From Hyphomicrobiales bacterium (GTDB lineage: Bacteria; Pseudomonadota; Alphaproteobacteria; Rhizobiales; Beijerinckiaceae), in NCBI GenBank assembly GCA_028290125.1, contig JAQGKM010000471.1, positions 1 to 6,949 on the forward strand: a DNA stretch of 6,949 nt, read 5' to 3'. The first letter of the stretch is position 1; every line of letters begins with the position of its first letter. The position numbers and the translations under genes were made by a program. This document shows, one piece after another, positions 1 through 6,215 of this stretch. The notes beneath the pieces are model-generated. The model was not told the origin of the DNA, made no database searches, and saw only the letters and a list, made by a program, of their open reading frames with translations.

Positions 1-939
1 CACAAGCCCGCGAAGGGCCACTCGCATGCTGGACATTCGCATTCCGGGCTCGGACACGACCACACGCCACGCGATTTCGGCCGCGCCTTCGTCATCGGCC
101 TGACGCTCAACATCGGCTTCGTCGTCATCGAGACGATCTACGGCCTGCTCGGCAATTCCATGGCGCTGCTGGCCGACGCCGGCCACAACCTCGGCGACGT
201 GCTCGGCCTCGTCGTCGCCTGGGCGGGTCTGACGCTCGCCAAGCGCGGTCCGAGCGCCCGCTTCACCTTCGGCCTCGGCTCGTCCTCGGTGCTGGCGGCG
301 CTGCTCAACGCCATGTTCCTGCTGGTCGCCGTCGGCGCGATCACCTACGAGGCCGTGCTCCGCCTGCTCAACCCGGCGCCGGTGGCCACCACGACGGTGA
401 TGATCGTCGCCGCCGCCGGCGTGCTGGTGAATGGCGTAACCGCCCTCATGTTCGCGGGCGGCGCCAAGGGCGACATCAACATTCGCGGCGCTTTTCTGCA
501 CATGGCGGCCGATGCGGCGATCTCCGCCGGCGTCGTCGTCGCGGGCCTGATCATCGCGCTCACCGGCCTCGTCTGGATCGATCCGGCGATGAGCCTGCTG
601 CTCAACGGCGTGATCATCTGGGGCACGTGGGGCCTGCTGAAATCCGCAGGCGCGATGGCGCTGGCGGGCGTGCCGCATGAAATCGAGGTGGAAGACGTCC
701 GCGCGACGCTGATGCGGCTGCCCGGCGTGCAGGAAGTCTGCGACCTGCACGTCTGGGCGCTGTCGACGCAGGACGTGGCGATGAGCTGCCATCTGGTCAT
801 GCCGGCCGGCCACCCCGGCGACGCGTTCCTCACGGAAGCGGCGCGGCTGCTGAAATCGCGGTTCGAGATCAATCACCCGACCTTGCAGATCGATCTCGAA
901 CGGCGGACAGCCTGCCCGCTGCATGTCGGCGCAGTCTGA
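1..939 (+). CDS. CDF-family zinc/cobalt-type efflux transporter, 5' partial
   Basis: Inner-membrane cation diffusion facilitator that exports divalent metal (Zn2+/Co2+/Cd2+ type) in exchange for protons. The frame is open from base 1, so the start lies upstream; 312 codons are visible, near full length for the CzcD/ZitB group. A His-rich N-terminus (HSHAGHSHSGLGHDH, visible residues 7-21) precedes about six hydrophobic segments (roughly 28-48, 53-75, 89-110, 124-145, 165-184, 186-206). The metal site is seen as H62-x3-D66 in ADAGHNLGD (TM2) and H167-x3-D171 in HMAAD (TM5). The HxxxD/HxxxD pattern is typical of Zn-type CDFs, whereas iron/manganese types have Asp in place of the first His. The WIDP segment and the cytoplasmic PGVQEVCDLHVW region match the family's C-terminal metallochaperone-like domain. 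The ATG at base 160 falls inside TM2 and cannot be the start. The next gene begins 56 bases downstream and looks unrelated in function. The family is very likely; the exact metal is inferred. Confidence 0.95.
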   Translation, partial: HKPAKGHSHAGHSHSGLGHDHTPRDFGRAFVIGLTLNIGFVVIETIYGLLGNSMALLADAGHNLGDVLGLVVAWAGLTLAKRGPSARFTFGLGSSSVLAALLNAMFLLVAVGAITYEAVLRLLNPAPVATTTVMIVAAAGVLVNGVTALMFAGGAKGDINIRGAFLHMAADAAISAGVVVAGLIIALTGLVWIDPAMSLLLNGVIIWGTWGLLKSAGAMALAGVPHEIEVEDVRATLMRLPGVQEVCDLHVWALSTQDVAMSCHLVMPAGHPGDAFLTEAARLLKSRFEINHPTLQIDLERRTACPLHVGAV

Positions 940-982
940 TTGCATGAATGGCGAGCCCGGCGCATGATCTTCCCAAAAATAC

Positions 983-990
983 AGGGGAGG
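983..990 (+). promoter_or_regulatory. Shine-Dalgarno deciding the start at 996
   Basis: The purine run AGGGGAGG lies five bases before the ATG at 996. The earlier in-frame ATG at 948 has no comparable site and would put 16 charged or polar residues ahead of the signal peptide, so 996 is preferred. Confidence 0.75.
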
Positions 991-995
991 AACAC

Positions 996-1934
996 ATGCC
1001 GGACGCCGCCAGGGTCAATCGCCGCCATATGATCGCAGCCAGCGCTGCGCTCTCGCTCAGTCAGATCTCGCTCGCGCCGTCGGCCGCCGCGCAAGCGTCG
1101 CGCGCCAGCGACGCCGCGATGTTCAAGCACATGCCGCCCGCCGAGCAGCCGCGCTTCAGCGAAACCATGGTCGACGTGCCGGGCGCGCGCCTCTATGTGC
1201 GCGACACCGGCGGCCCGGGCGCGCCCATCGTGCTGACGCATCCAGCGTCCGGCAGCGCGCTGATCTGGGCCTATCAGTTTCCCGCCTTCGCCAGCGCCGG
1301 CAACCGCGTCATCGCCTGGTCGCGGCGCGGTTATGCGAAATCGTCGCCCTACGACAAGGCCAATGCGGGCAGCGGCTCGCAGGATCTATTCGAACTCGCG
1401 CGGGCGATGAACCTGCCGCGCTTTCACCTTGTCGCCTCGGCGGCCGGCGGCTCGATCTCGATGGACTTCGCGTTGAGCCATCCCGAGATGCTTCTGTCGC
1501 TCACCATCTCGAGCAATTCGGCCGGCGTGCGCGACGGCGCCATCTTCCGCGCCGCCGAGCAGATCCGCCCGGCCGGCTGGGACAAGATGCCGGTCGAGTT
1601 TCGCGAGCTTGGCCCGTCGTACCGCGCCGCCAATGCGGAGGGCACGAAACTCTGGCTCGATCTCGAACATCACGCGCTGACCGGCGCCGAATACCGGCAG
1701 ACGCCGGTGAACCGGATCTCAGATGCGTCGCTGCGCAGCGTCAAGACACCCGCCCTGCTGATCGCCGGGGCGGCCGACCTCATCACGCCGCCCGCCATCA
1801 CGCGCCTGCTGCACGAGGCCATTCCCGACAGCGAGATGGTCGTGGCGGATGAGACCGGCCACTCGGTCTATTGGGAACGGCCCGATCTCTTCAACAGAGC
1901 CGTGCTCGGTTTCACCGCGCGCCATCGCGGCTGA
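996..1934 (+). CDS. Exported alpha/beta-hydrolase-fold protein with Ala at the nucleophile position
   Basis: 312-residue alpha/beta hydrolase fold protein of unknown substrate. Residues 1-34 look like an export signal: NRRHMI (8-13, twin-arginine-like but not a perfect Tat motif), a hydrophobic Ala/Leu/Ser stretch, then SAAAQA as a likely cleavage region, implying a periplasmic location. The fold is visible from the IVLTHPASGS oxyanion-loop region, the VIAWSRRGYAKS strand-turn, the nucleophile elbow LVASAAGGS, the acid in GAADLITPP (Asp261) and the base in DETGHSVYW (His289). Aligned with the usual LVGHSMGG elbow, the nucleophile Ser is Ala149 (codon gcg at 1440-1442), with Ser148 one position early. 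Acid and base are retained. The family includes proteins with this substitution (E. coli RutD has GHALG), so this may be a binding protein, a lyase or decarboxylase-type enzyme, or a catalyst not using Ser. It precedes the solute receptor by 108 bases and may share its transcript. The fold is sure; activity is open. Confidence 0.9.
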   Translation: MPDAARVNRRHMIAASAALSLSQISLAPSAAAQASRASDAAMFKHMPPAEQPRFSETMVDVPGARLYVRDTGGPGAPIVLTHPASGSALIWAYQFPAFASAGNRVIAWSRRGYAKSSPYDKANAGSGSQDLFELARAMNLPRFHLVASAAGGSISMDFALSHPEMLLSLTISSNSAGVRDGAIFRAAEQIRPAGWDKMPVEFRELGPSYRAANAEGTKLWLDLEHHALTGAEYRQTPVNRISDASLRSVKTPALLIAGAADLITPPAITRLLHEAIPDSEMVVADETGHSVYWERPDLFNRAVLGFTARHRG

Positions 1935-2003
1935 ACGCAGACGACCCGCCACGTCCTCGCCTTGACAGGCGCCGGACGAGGTGGTGACTTGCCGTCCAAT
2001 ACG

Positions 2004-2023
2004 GCGCACCGAAAAGAGTGCGC
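2004..2023 (+). promoter_or_regulatory. Inverted repeat in the leader of the solute-receptor gene
   Basis: A perfect 6-base inverted repeat, GCGCAC, eight bases (cgaaaaga), GTGCGC, sits four bases before the Shine-Dalgarno of the receptor gene. It could be an operator half-site pair or a small RNA hairpin controlling translation. A match this short is also expected by chance in GC-rich DNA, so the role is only a suggestion. Confidence 0.3.
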
Positions 2024-2027
2024 GAAC

Positions 2028-2035
2028 GGGAGAGA
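2028..2035 (+). promoter_or_regulatory. Shine-Dalgarno deciding the start at 2043
   Basis: GGGAGAGA lies seven bases before the ATG at 2043. The in-frame TTG at 1962 would add 27 non-signal-like residues ahead of the twin-arginine motif, so 2043 is chosen. Confidence 0.75.
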
Positions 2036-2042
2036 GAACGCC

Positions 2043-3089
2043 ATGAACTCGGAGTTTCGGGTCAGCCGACGCGCGAGCCTCGGACTGATCGCCGGCGGCC
2101 TCGCGGGCGTCGGCGCGCGGACAGCTTTTGCGCAGACGGAATCCTTCTATCGCGGACGCAACATCGACCTGATCGTCGGCTATCCGCCGGGCGGCAGCAA
2201 CAATCTCTATGCGCGTGTGCTGGCCAACCACATCGGCAAATACATTCCCGGCAATCCTGGCGTTGTCGTGCGCAACATGCCCGGCGCCGGCAGCGTCACG
2301 GCGGCGGCTTTCGTGGCCAATTCGGCGCCGCGCGATGGCACCGTGCTGGCGCTCGCCTCCCCGACCCTGCCGCTCGAAGAACGGCTGACCACCGGCGGTC
2401 AGCGCTTCAAGTCGTCCGAATTCGCCTGGGTCGGTCGCATCAACACGCTGGTCAACGTGATCTTCACGCGCGGCGGCTCGATCAAGTCCTTCGACGAAGC
2501 CTTCAGGACGGCCGTGCGTCTGTCGGCGACGGGCGCGGGATCGGCGATCACCGTATATCCGAACGCCACCAATACGGTGCTGGGCACGAAATTCGACATC
2601 GTGCGCGGCTACTCGGGTTCGATGGAAGGCATGCTGGCGGTGGAGCGCAGCGAGGTCGACGGTCATTGCACCGGCTGGGACACGTTGAAGACAAGCCACC
2701 CGCAATGGATCGACGACAAGTCGGTCAATCTGCTGGTGCAGTTTTCCGCCCGGCGTCACGCCGAACTCAAGGATGTGCCGACCGTCCTTGAATTTGCCAA
2801 GTCCGAGCGCCAGCTCGACCTGATGCGCGCGATCGTCAACGCGGCCGAAATCGGCACTGCCTTCTTTTCGACGCCGGGCTTGCCGCCCGAGCGCCTGGCG
2901 CTGCTGCGCAGCGCTTTCCTGCGTTGCGTGGAGGATCGTGACTTCCTCGCCGAAATCGCTACCCTGAAGATCGGCCTCGACCCGCAGGCGGGCGAGCGCG
3001 TCGCCGAGACGGTCGCGGAAATCAGCAAGATACCCGACGCCCTCGTGCCCGAACTGCAGCAGGCAAGCCTGATGACGAGCGCGAAATAA
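2043..3089 (+). CDS. Bug/TctC-family periplasmic solute-binding protein
   Basis: 348-residue extracytoplasmic receptor of the tripartite tricarboxylate transporter (TTT) family, expected to bind a carboxylate or related small organic molecule in the periplasm. Residues 1-30 form a Tat-like signal: SRRASLGL at 8-15, a Gly/Ala hydrophobic core, then a TAFA|Q cleavage site after residue 30. The mature protein begins like many Bug proteins, with FYRGRNIDLIVGYPPGGSNN (residues 35-54, first strand and ligand-binding loop), followed by a region ending RNMPGAGS (77-84) and by APRDGTVLAL. Length and order fit the family. It sits between an exported hydrolase-fold protein and a bicupin gene that starts 38 bases after its stop, suggesting one operon. 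No TctA or TctB membrane subunit is in the window, so it either uses a transporter encoded elsewhere or acts as a sensor, as proposed for some of the many orphan Bug proteins. The ligand cannot be predicted. The family call is strong. Confidence 0.93.
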   Translation: MNSEFRVSRRASLGLIAGGLAGVGARTAFAQTESFYRGRNIDLIVGYPPGGSNNLYARVLANHIGKYIPGNPGVVVRNMPGAGSVTAAAFVANSAPRDGTVLALASPTLPLEERLTTGGQRFKSSEFAWVGRINTLVNVIFTRGGSIKSFDEAFRTAVRLSATGAGSAITVYPNATNTVLGTKFDIVRGYSGSMEGMLAVERSEVDGHCTGWDTLKTSHPQWIDDKSVNLLVQFSARRHAELKDVPTVLEFAKSERQLDLMRAIVNAAEIGTAFFSTPGLPPERLALLRSAFLRCVEDRDFLAEIATLKIGLDPQAGERVAETVAEISKIPDALVPELQQASLMTSAK

Positions 3090-3127
3090 GCAAAAACTCA
3101 AAACAAGAAATCAAGCGGAGGCAGACC

Positions 3128-4198
3128 ATGAACGTTCAGAGCAAGGCGCGCGAATTCATGACGACGTGGCACACGTCGGCGCGCTCGTATCTTCCCGCAT
3201 GGGCGCAGCGCAACAAGGCGAGCCTGATGAACTCCGGCAAGAGCACGCGCGCTCTCCCGATGTTCCGCGCTTTCGACCTGCTGGCGCAGCCCAACGATCG
3301 CATCGAACTGCTGGTAAATTCCGACCATCGCATCGGCGTCGAGAGCGTCTGCGGCGCGCAGCAGGAATTCGTTCGCCACGTCGATTTCGACACCGTCTAT
3401 CTGCAGTTCGCCGGCGAGAGCGTGATCGAAACGGAGTTCGCCGAATACAAGATGGTCCCGGGCGACATCATTCATATTCCCGAGGGCATTGCGCATCGCT
3501 CCGCCGGCAGCGCCGACAGCCTGCGCTGGTTCGCGCTCGTCAATTCGCCGTTCACGACTTTCATGTCGGTCGACGACCAGGTTTCGGAAACGAAGTTCAC
3601 CGTGAAGCGGGTCAACGGGCCGGACTGGAAGATCCCGGCCGACCGCATGAGCGCGCCGAAGGACCGCGTTGTCGAGCGCATGGTCTGCTGGGACGACAAG
3701 CCGACCGACCTCACCATCTTCGAACGCGATTACGCCGACCTCGTGCCGGCCGGTTCGACGAGCCCGCGCGAAGCCAAGAGCGGCGTCACCAAATTGCGCG
3801 CCTTCGACCTGTTCAAGGAAATCGCCGGCACCAGCGGCGAACCCAAGCCCGTGATGCGCGGCAAGCATCTCGAGATAAAGGTCTATAACATCGTCGGCGA
3901 GCAGTTCGCCTTCCACCGCGCGCTGCGCAGCGAGGAAGTGCGCATCCAGTTCCGCGGCAAGGCGCTCGATATGTCGGAGACCGGCAACGCCGACACGGCG
4001 CCCGGCACAGTCACGATGATCCCGCGCGGCATCGGCCACAGCGTCATCACCGATCCGGTCGACTGCACGGATTTCCTGCGGATGAATTTTTATAGCGAAC
4101 TGCCGTGGACCGCGCCGCACGACGTCACGAAGCACCATTTCGACAGCCACTTCGACATCGAAACGCATGTCGTCCAGAAGGCGCCCTGGCGCGCCTGA
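3128..4198 (+). CDS. Two-domain cupin protein, homogentisate/gentisate dioxygenase-like
   Basis: 356-residue bicupin, cytoplasmic (no signal). The two halves repeat the same order: FRAFDLL (46-52) and LRAFDLF (223-229) each precede a cupin barrel. In the N-terminal barrel, motif 1 is around RHVDFDTVYLQFAG (83-96) and motif 2 is GDIIHIPEGIAH (112-123). In the C-terminal barrel, motif 1 is FHRALRSEEVRIQFRG (262-277) and motif 2 is GTVTMIPRGIGH (293-304). The C-terminal half offers His263, Glu269 (spacing x5, as in homogentisate 1,2-dioxygenase) and His304, a credible two-His-one-carboxylate iron site. The N-terminal half has His84, Asp88 and His123, shifted relative to the other half. Such proteins often open aromatic rings or act on hydroxylated acids; the substrate here is unknown, and an isomerase or a purely structural role for one domain is possible. 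AGCGGAGG at 3114-3121, six bases upstream, supports the start. It is the last gene before a strong terminator. Confidence 0.85.
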   Translation: MNVQSKAREFMTTWHTSARSYLPAWAQRNKASLMNSGKSTRALPMFRAFDLLAQPNDRIELLVNSDHRIGVESVCGAQQEFVRHVDFDTVYLQFAGESVIETEFAEYKMVPGDIIHIPEGIAHRSAGSADSLRWFALVNSPFTTFMSVDDQVSETKFTVKRVNGPDWKIPADRMSAPKDRVVERMVCWDDKPTDLTIFERDYADLVPAGSTSPREAKSGVTKLRAFDLFKEIAGTSGEPKPVMRGKHLEIKVYNIVGEQFAFHRALRSEEVRIQFRGKALDMSETGNADTAPGTVTMIPRGIGHSVITDPVDCTDFLRMNFYSELPWTAPHDVTKHHFDSHFDIETHVVQKAPWRA

Positions 4199-4217
4199 AC
4201 GACAAGGACGAGGAGCC

Positions 4218-4247
4218 AAGGGCGCGCCGCAGCGCGCCCTTTTGTTT
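4218..4247 (+). terminator. Strong Rho-independent terminator after the bicupin gene
   Basis: A perfect 10-base-pair stem, AAGGGCGCGC (4218-4227) with GCGCGCCCTT (4232-4241) around the loop CGCA, is followed by a T-rich tract (TTTTGTTT, 4240-4247, whose first two T's are in the stem). It begins 20 bases after the bicupin stop and ends about 20 bases before the start of the aldo-keto reductase gene, leaving no room for a full promoter between them. Confidence 0.88.
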
Positions 4248-4267
4248 GGGCCGACATGAGGCGCGCC

Positions 4268-5260
4268 ATGACTGAACACAAGCGTCCTCCGCGCGCGATC
4301 GGCGGCAGCGGACTTGCGAGCTTTCCGCTGGGTCTCGGCTGCGCATCGCTGTCGGGCAGCTACGGACCTTCGGACGAAGGCAATGCGTTGCGCGTGCTTG
4401 AGGAGGCGCGTGCGCGTGGCGTCACCATGTTCGATACGTCCGACAAATACGGCGACGGGCACAATGAAGAGCTGCTTGCGCGCGCGTTTGGGCCTGTGCG
4501 CAACTCCGTTCTCATCGCGTCCAAATTCGGCAACATGGCGGGCCGCGACGGCAAGGTCGCCGACAACAGCCCGGCCACCATCACCGCATCGTGTGAAGCA
4601 TCGCTCAAGCGGCTGAAGAGCGACGTCATCGATCTCTATTACATCCACCGCATCGATCCCGCGGTCGCCATCGAGGACACGATCGGCGCCATGTCGCGGC
4701 TGATCGAACAGGGCAAGGTGCGCGCGCTCGGCATTTGCGAGGTCAACCCGACGACGCTGCGCCGCGCACATGCCGTTCATCCGATCGCCGCGATCCAGAG
4801 CGAATATTCCATCCTGTATCGCGCGGAAGCCGAGGATGTGCTGCAAACCACGCGCGAACTCGGCGTCGCCTTCGTGGCCTACGCGCCGCTCGGGCGCGGC
4901 CTGCTGACCGGCGCGGTGCAGCCGGGTTCGCTCACCGACAAGGACGAGCGCCTGCGCCATCCGCGTTTCTCGGCCGAGAACCTGCCGAAAAACCTCGAGC
5001 TCGTGCAGGCGATCCAGCAGGTCGCGGCGCAGCGCGGCGTGAAGGCCGGACAGGTCTCGCTCGCCTGGCTGCTGGCGCAGGGCGAGGACATCATCCCGAT
5101 CCCCGGCACCAAGACGCTGAGCCGGCAGATCGAGAACCTCGGGGCGGCGGCGATCGTATTGTCGGACGAGGAGATTGGCTTTATTGCCTCATCGATCCCG
5201 CCCGACGCGGCGGCCGGCCTGCGCTATCGGGCCGAGCATATGAAGAACATGTATCTCTGA
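4268..5260 (+). CDS. Aldo-keto reductase
   Basis: 330-residue cytoplasmic NADP(H)-dependent oxidoreductase of the AKR superfamily, interconverting carbonyls and alcohols on a (beta/alpha)8 barrel. The catalytic tetrad is seen as Asp56 and Tyr61 in FDTSDKYGDGHNEELL, Lys86 in IASKFG and His127 in DLYYIHRID. The barrel continues with RALGICEVNPTTLRRA and AAIQSEYSIL, where family members contact the nicotinamide, then VAYAPLGRGLLTG. The cofactor-phosphate segment IPIPGTKTLSRQIENL lies near residues 275-290. Length is normal and all key residues are present. The start is ambiguous: ATG 4268 has TGAGG six bases upstream, while ATG 4256 would add MRRA and has only a GGG nearby; 4268 is preferred. 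The gene sits just behind a strong terminator, so it needs read-through or a promoter inside the bicupin gene. It is followed at 13 bases by a hydrolase gene with which it is probably co-translated. The physiological substrate is unknown; family confidence is high. Confidence 0.95.
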   Translation: MTEHKRPPRAIGGSGLASFPLGLGCASLSGSYGPSDEGNALRVLEEARARGVTMFDTSDKYGDGHNEELLARAFGPVRNSVLIASKFGNMAGRDGKVADNSPATITASCEASLKRLKSDVIDLYYIHRIDPAVAIEDTIGAMSRLIEQGKVRALGICEVNPTTLRRAHAVHPIAAIQSEYSILYRAEAEDVLQTTRELGVAFVAYAPLGRGLLTGAVQPGSLTDKDERLRHPRFSAENLPKNLELVQAIQQVAAQRGVKAGQVSLAWLLAQGEDIIPIPGTKTLSRQIENLGAAAIVLSDEEIGFIASSIPPDAAAGLRYRAEHMKNMYL

Positions 5261-5264
5261 GGGA
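5259..5264 (+). promoter_or_regulatory. Shine-Dalgarno overlapping the reductase stop codon
   Basis: GAGGGA begins inside the TGA of the aldo-keto reductase and lies nine bases before the hydrolase ATG at 5274. This layout suggests translational coupling of the two genes. Confidence 0.65.
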
Positions 5265-5273
5265 CGAACGCAC

Positions 5274-6179
5274 ATGGCCGAGCAGGACATCACTTTCACG
5301 TCGGACGGGCTGACGCTCACCGGCACCATCTCGACGCCCGACGGCCTTGCGGCGAACGAGAAGCGCCCGACCTTCATGGTGCTTCATGGCTTCGGCTCGA
5401 CGCGCCACGCCGGCAATGTGCAGACGCCCTGCGCGATGCTGAACAAGCTCGGCTACGTCACCCTGCGGTTCGACTTTCGCGGCTGCGGCACGAGCGAGGG
5501 CGAGCATGGCCGCCTGATCTGCATGGAGCAGGTCAGCGACGTGAAGAACGCCCTCACCTTTTTGCAGCAGCATCCCCATGTCGATCCTGACCGCATCGCG
5601 GTGGCGGGCTCGTCGTTCGGCGCGGCCGTTGCGGTCTACACGGCGGGCACCGACACGCGCGTCGCCGCCTGTATCTCGGCGTCCGGCTGGGGCAATGGCG
5701 CGCTGAAATTCGAAGGCCAGCACGGCGACAATTATCCGCGCTTCCTGAAGATGCTGGAGGAAGGTCGCGCCTACAAGGCGCAGCACGGCACATCGATGAT
5801 CGTCGACCGCTACGACATCGTGCCGATTCCGGAAAAGCTGCGCACGCATGTGCTGAAGGGCTCTATCAGCAAGATGCCGGTCGACACTGCGCAGAGCATG
5901 TTCGATTTCACTGCGGAAGACGTCATCGCCGACATCGCGCCGCGCCCCGTGCTGCTGATGCACAGCGCCGTCGACAGCGTGACGCCCACCGAGCAGACGA
6001 TCCGCATGTTCGAGCGTTCGCAGGCGCCGACCGAACTGCATCTCTTCTCCGGCACGGATCACTTCATGTTTGCGGAAAAGAACCGCCGCGTGCACGAAGT
6101 CGTCACCGCCTGGCTGCGGGATTTCTTCCCCGTCAGCGGCGAGGCTGTCGGCATTGCAGCGCTCGACGAGCATCACTGA
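5274..6179 (+). CDS. Alpha/beta hydrolase, intact catalytic triad (DLH / serine aminopeptidase-like)
   Basis: 301-residue cytoplasmic alpha/beta hydrolase with no signal peptide. Order of landmarks: an N-terminal beta hairpin (DITFTSDGLTLTGTISTP), the oxyanion loop VLHGFGSTRH, then LRFDFRGCGTSEGEHG. The nucleophile elbow AGSSFGAA follows with Ser114, then a helical cap-like insertion around residues 140-210, the acid in HSAVDSVTP (Asp234) and the base in GTDHFMF (His263). All three catalytic residues are present, in contrast to the other hydrolase-fold gene in this window. The HGF and RGxGxSEG pattern resembles acyl-peptidase/dienelactone-type and Hydrolase_4 families, which cut esters, lactones or carbon-carbon bonds in ring-fission products; which bond is cut here cannot be told. 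It forms a tight pair with the aldo-keto reductase upstream, and the likely joint function is processing a single carbonyl- or ester-containing intermediate (inference). It ends 36 bases before the stop of a convergent regulator. Confidence 0.93.
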   Translation: MAEQDITFTSDGLTLTGTISTPDGLAANEKRPTFMVLHGFGSTRHAGNVQTPCAMLNKLGYVTLRFDFRGCGTSEGEHGRLICMEQVSDVKNALTFLQQHPHVDPDRIAVAGSSFGAAVAVYTAGTDTRVAACISASGWGNGALKFEGQHGDNYPRFLKMLEEGRAYKAQHGTSMIVDRYDIVPIPEKLRTHVLKGSISKMPVDTAQSMFDFTAEDVIADIAPRPVLLMHSAVDSVTPTEQTIRMFERSQAPTELHLFSGTDHFMFAEKNRRVHEVVTAWLRDFFPVSGEAVGIAALDEHH

Positions 6180-6187
6180 ACAGCGAC

Positions 6188-6214
6188 GCCGCCGACGCAT
6201 CTGGCGTTGGCGGC
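6188..6214. terminator. Hairpin between convergent genes, possible bidirectional terminator
   Basis: An 11-base-pair stem, GCCGCCGACGC (6188-6198) with GCGTTGGCGGC (6204-6214), has one G-T pair and the 5-base loop ATCTG. It begins eight bases after the hydrolase stop and ends one base before the end of the convergent regulator gene. Neither side has a T-run, so it is not a classic intrinsic terminator. It may slow or protect transcripts from both sides. Confidence 0.55.
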
Positions 6215-6215
6215 T

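Noticed and set aside
1..159. Possibility that the CDF gene starts at the ATG at 160
   Set aside because: The upstream frame stays open to base 1 and codes for the His-rich N-terminus and first membrane segment expected of the family; the ATG at 160 is inside TM2.
940..968. Promoter-like TTGCAT, 17 bases, CATGAT before the exported hydrolase gene
   Set aside because: The position and spacing are suitable, but only 3 of 6 and 4 of 6 bases match the sigma-70 consensus, which is common by chance.
1949..1984. Imperfect inverted repeat CCACGTCCTCG / CGAGGTGG with TTGACA in its loop
   Set aside because: It has a two-base bulge, short arms and no T-run; too weak to call a terminator or operator.
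1962..1990. Perfect -35 consensus TTGACA at 1962-1967 upstream of the receptor gene
   Set aside because: No acceptable -10 box lies 16-18 bases downstream (the 17-base position reads TGACTT), so a promoter cannot be supported.
1719..3101. A 460-codon open frame on the minus strand opposite the solute receptor
   Set aside because: It has the same composition-driven character; the opposing strand holds a typical Bug protein with signal peptide and ribosome site.
3098..4960. A long open frame on the minus strand (620 codons) across the bicupin and reductase genes
   Set aside because: It is antisense to two genes with clear family motifs and their own Shine-Dalgarno sites, crosses the terminator, is Arg/Ala/His-rich and has no recognisable domain. 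Such frames are expected in GC-rich DNA.
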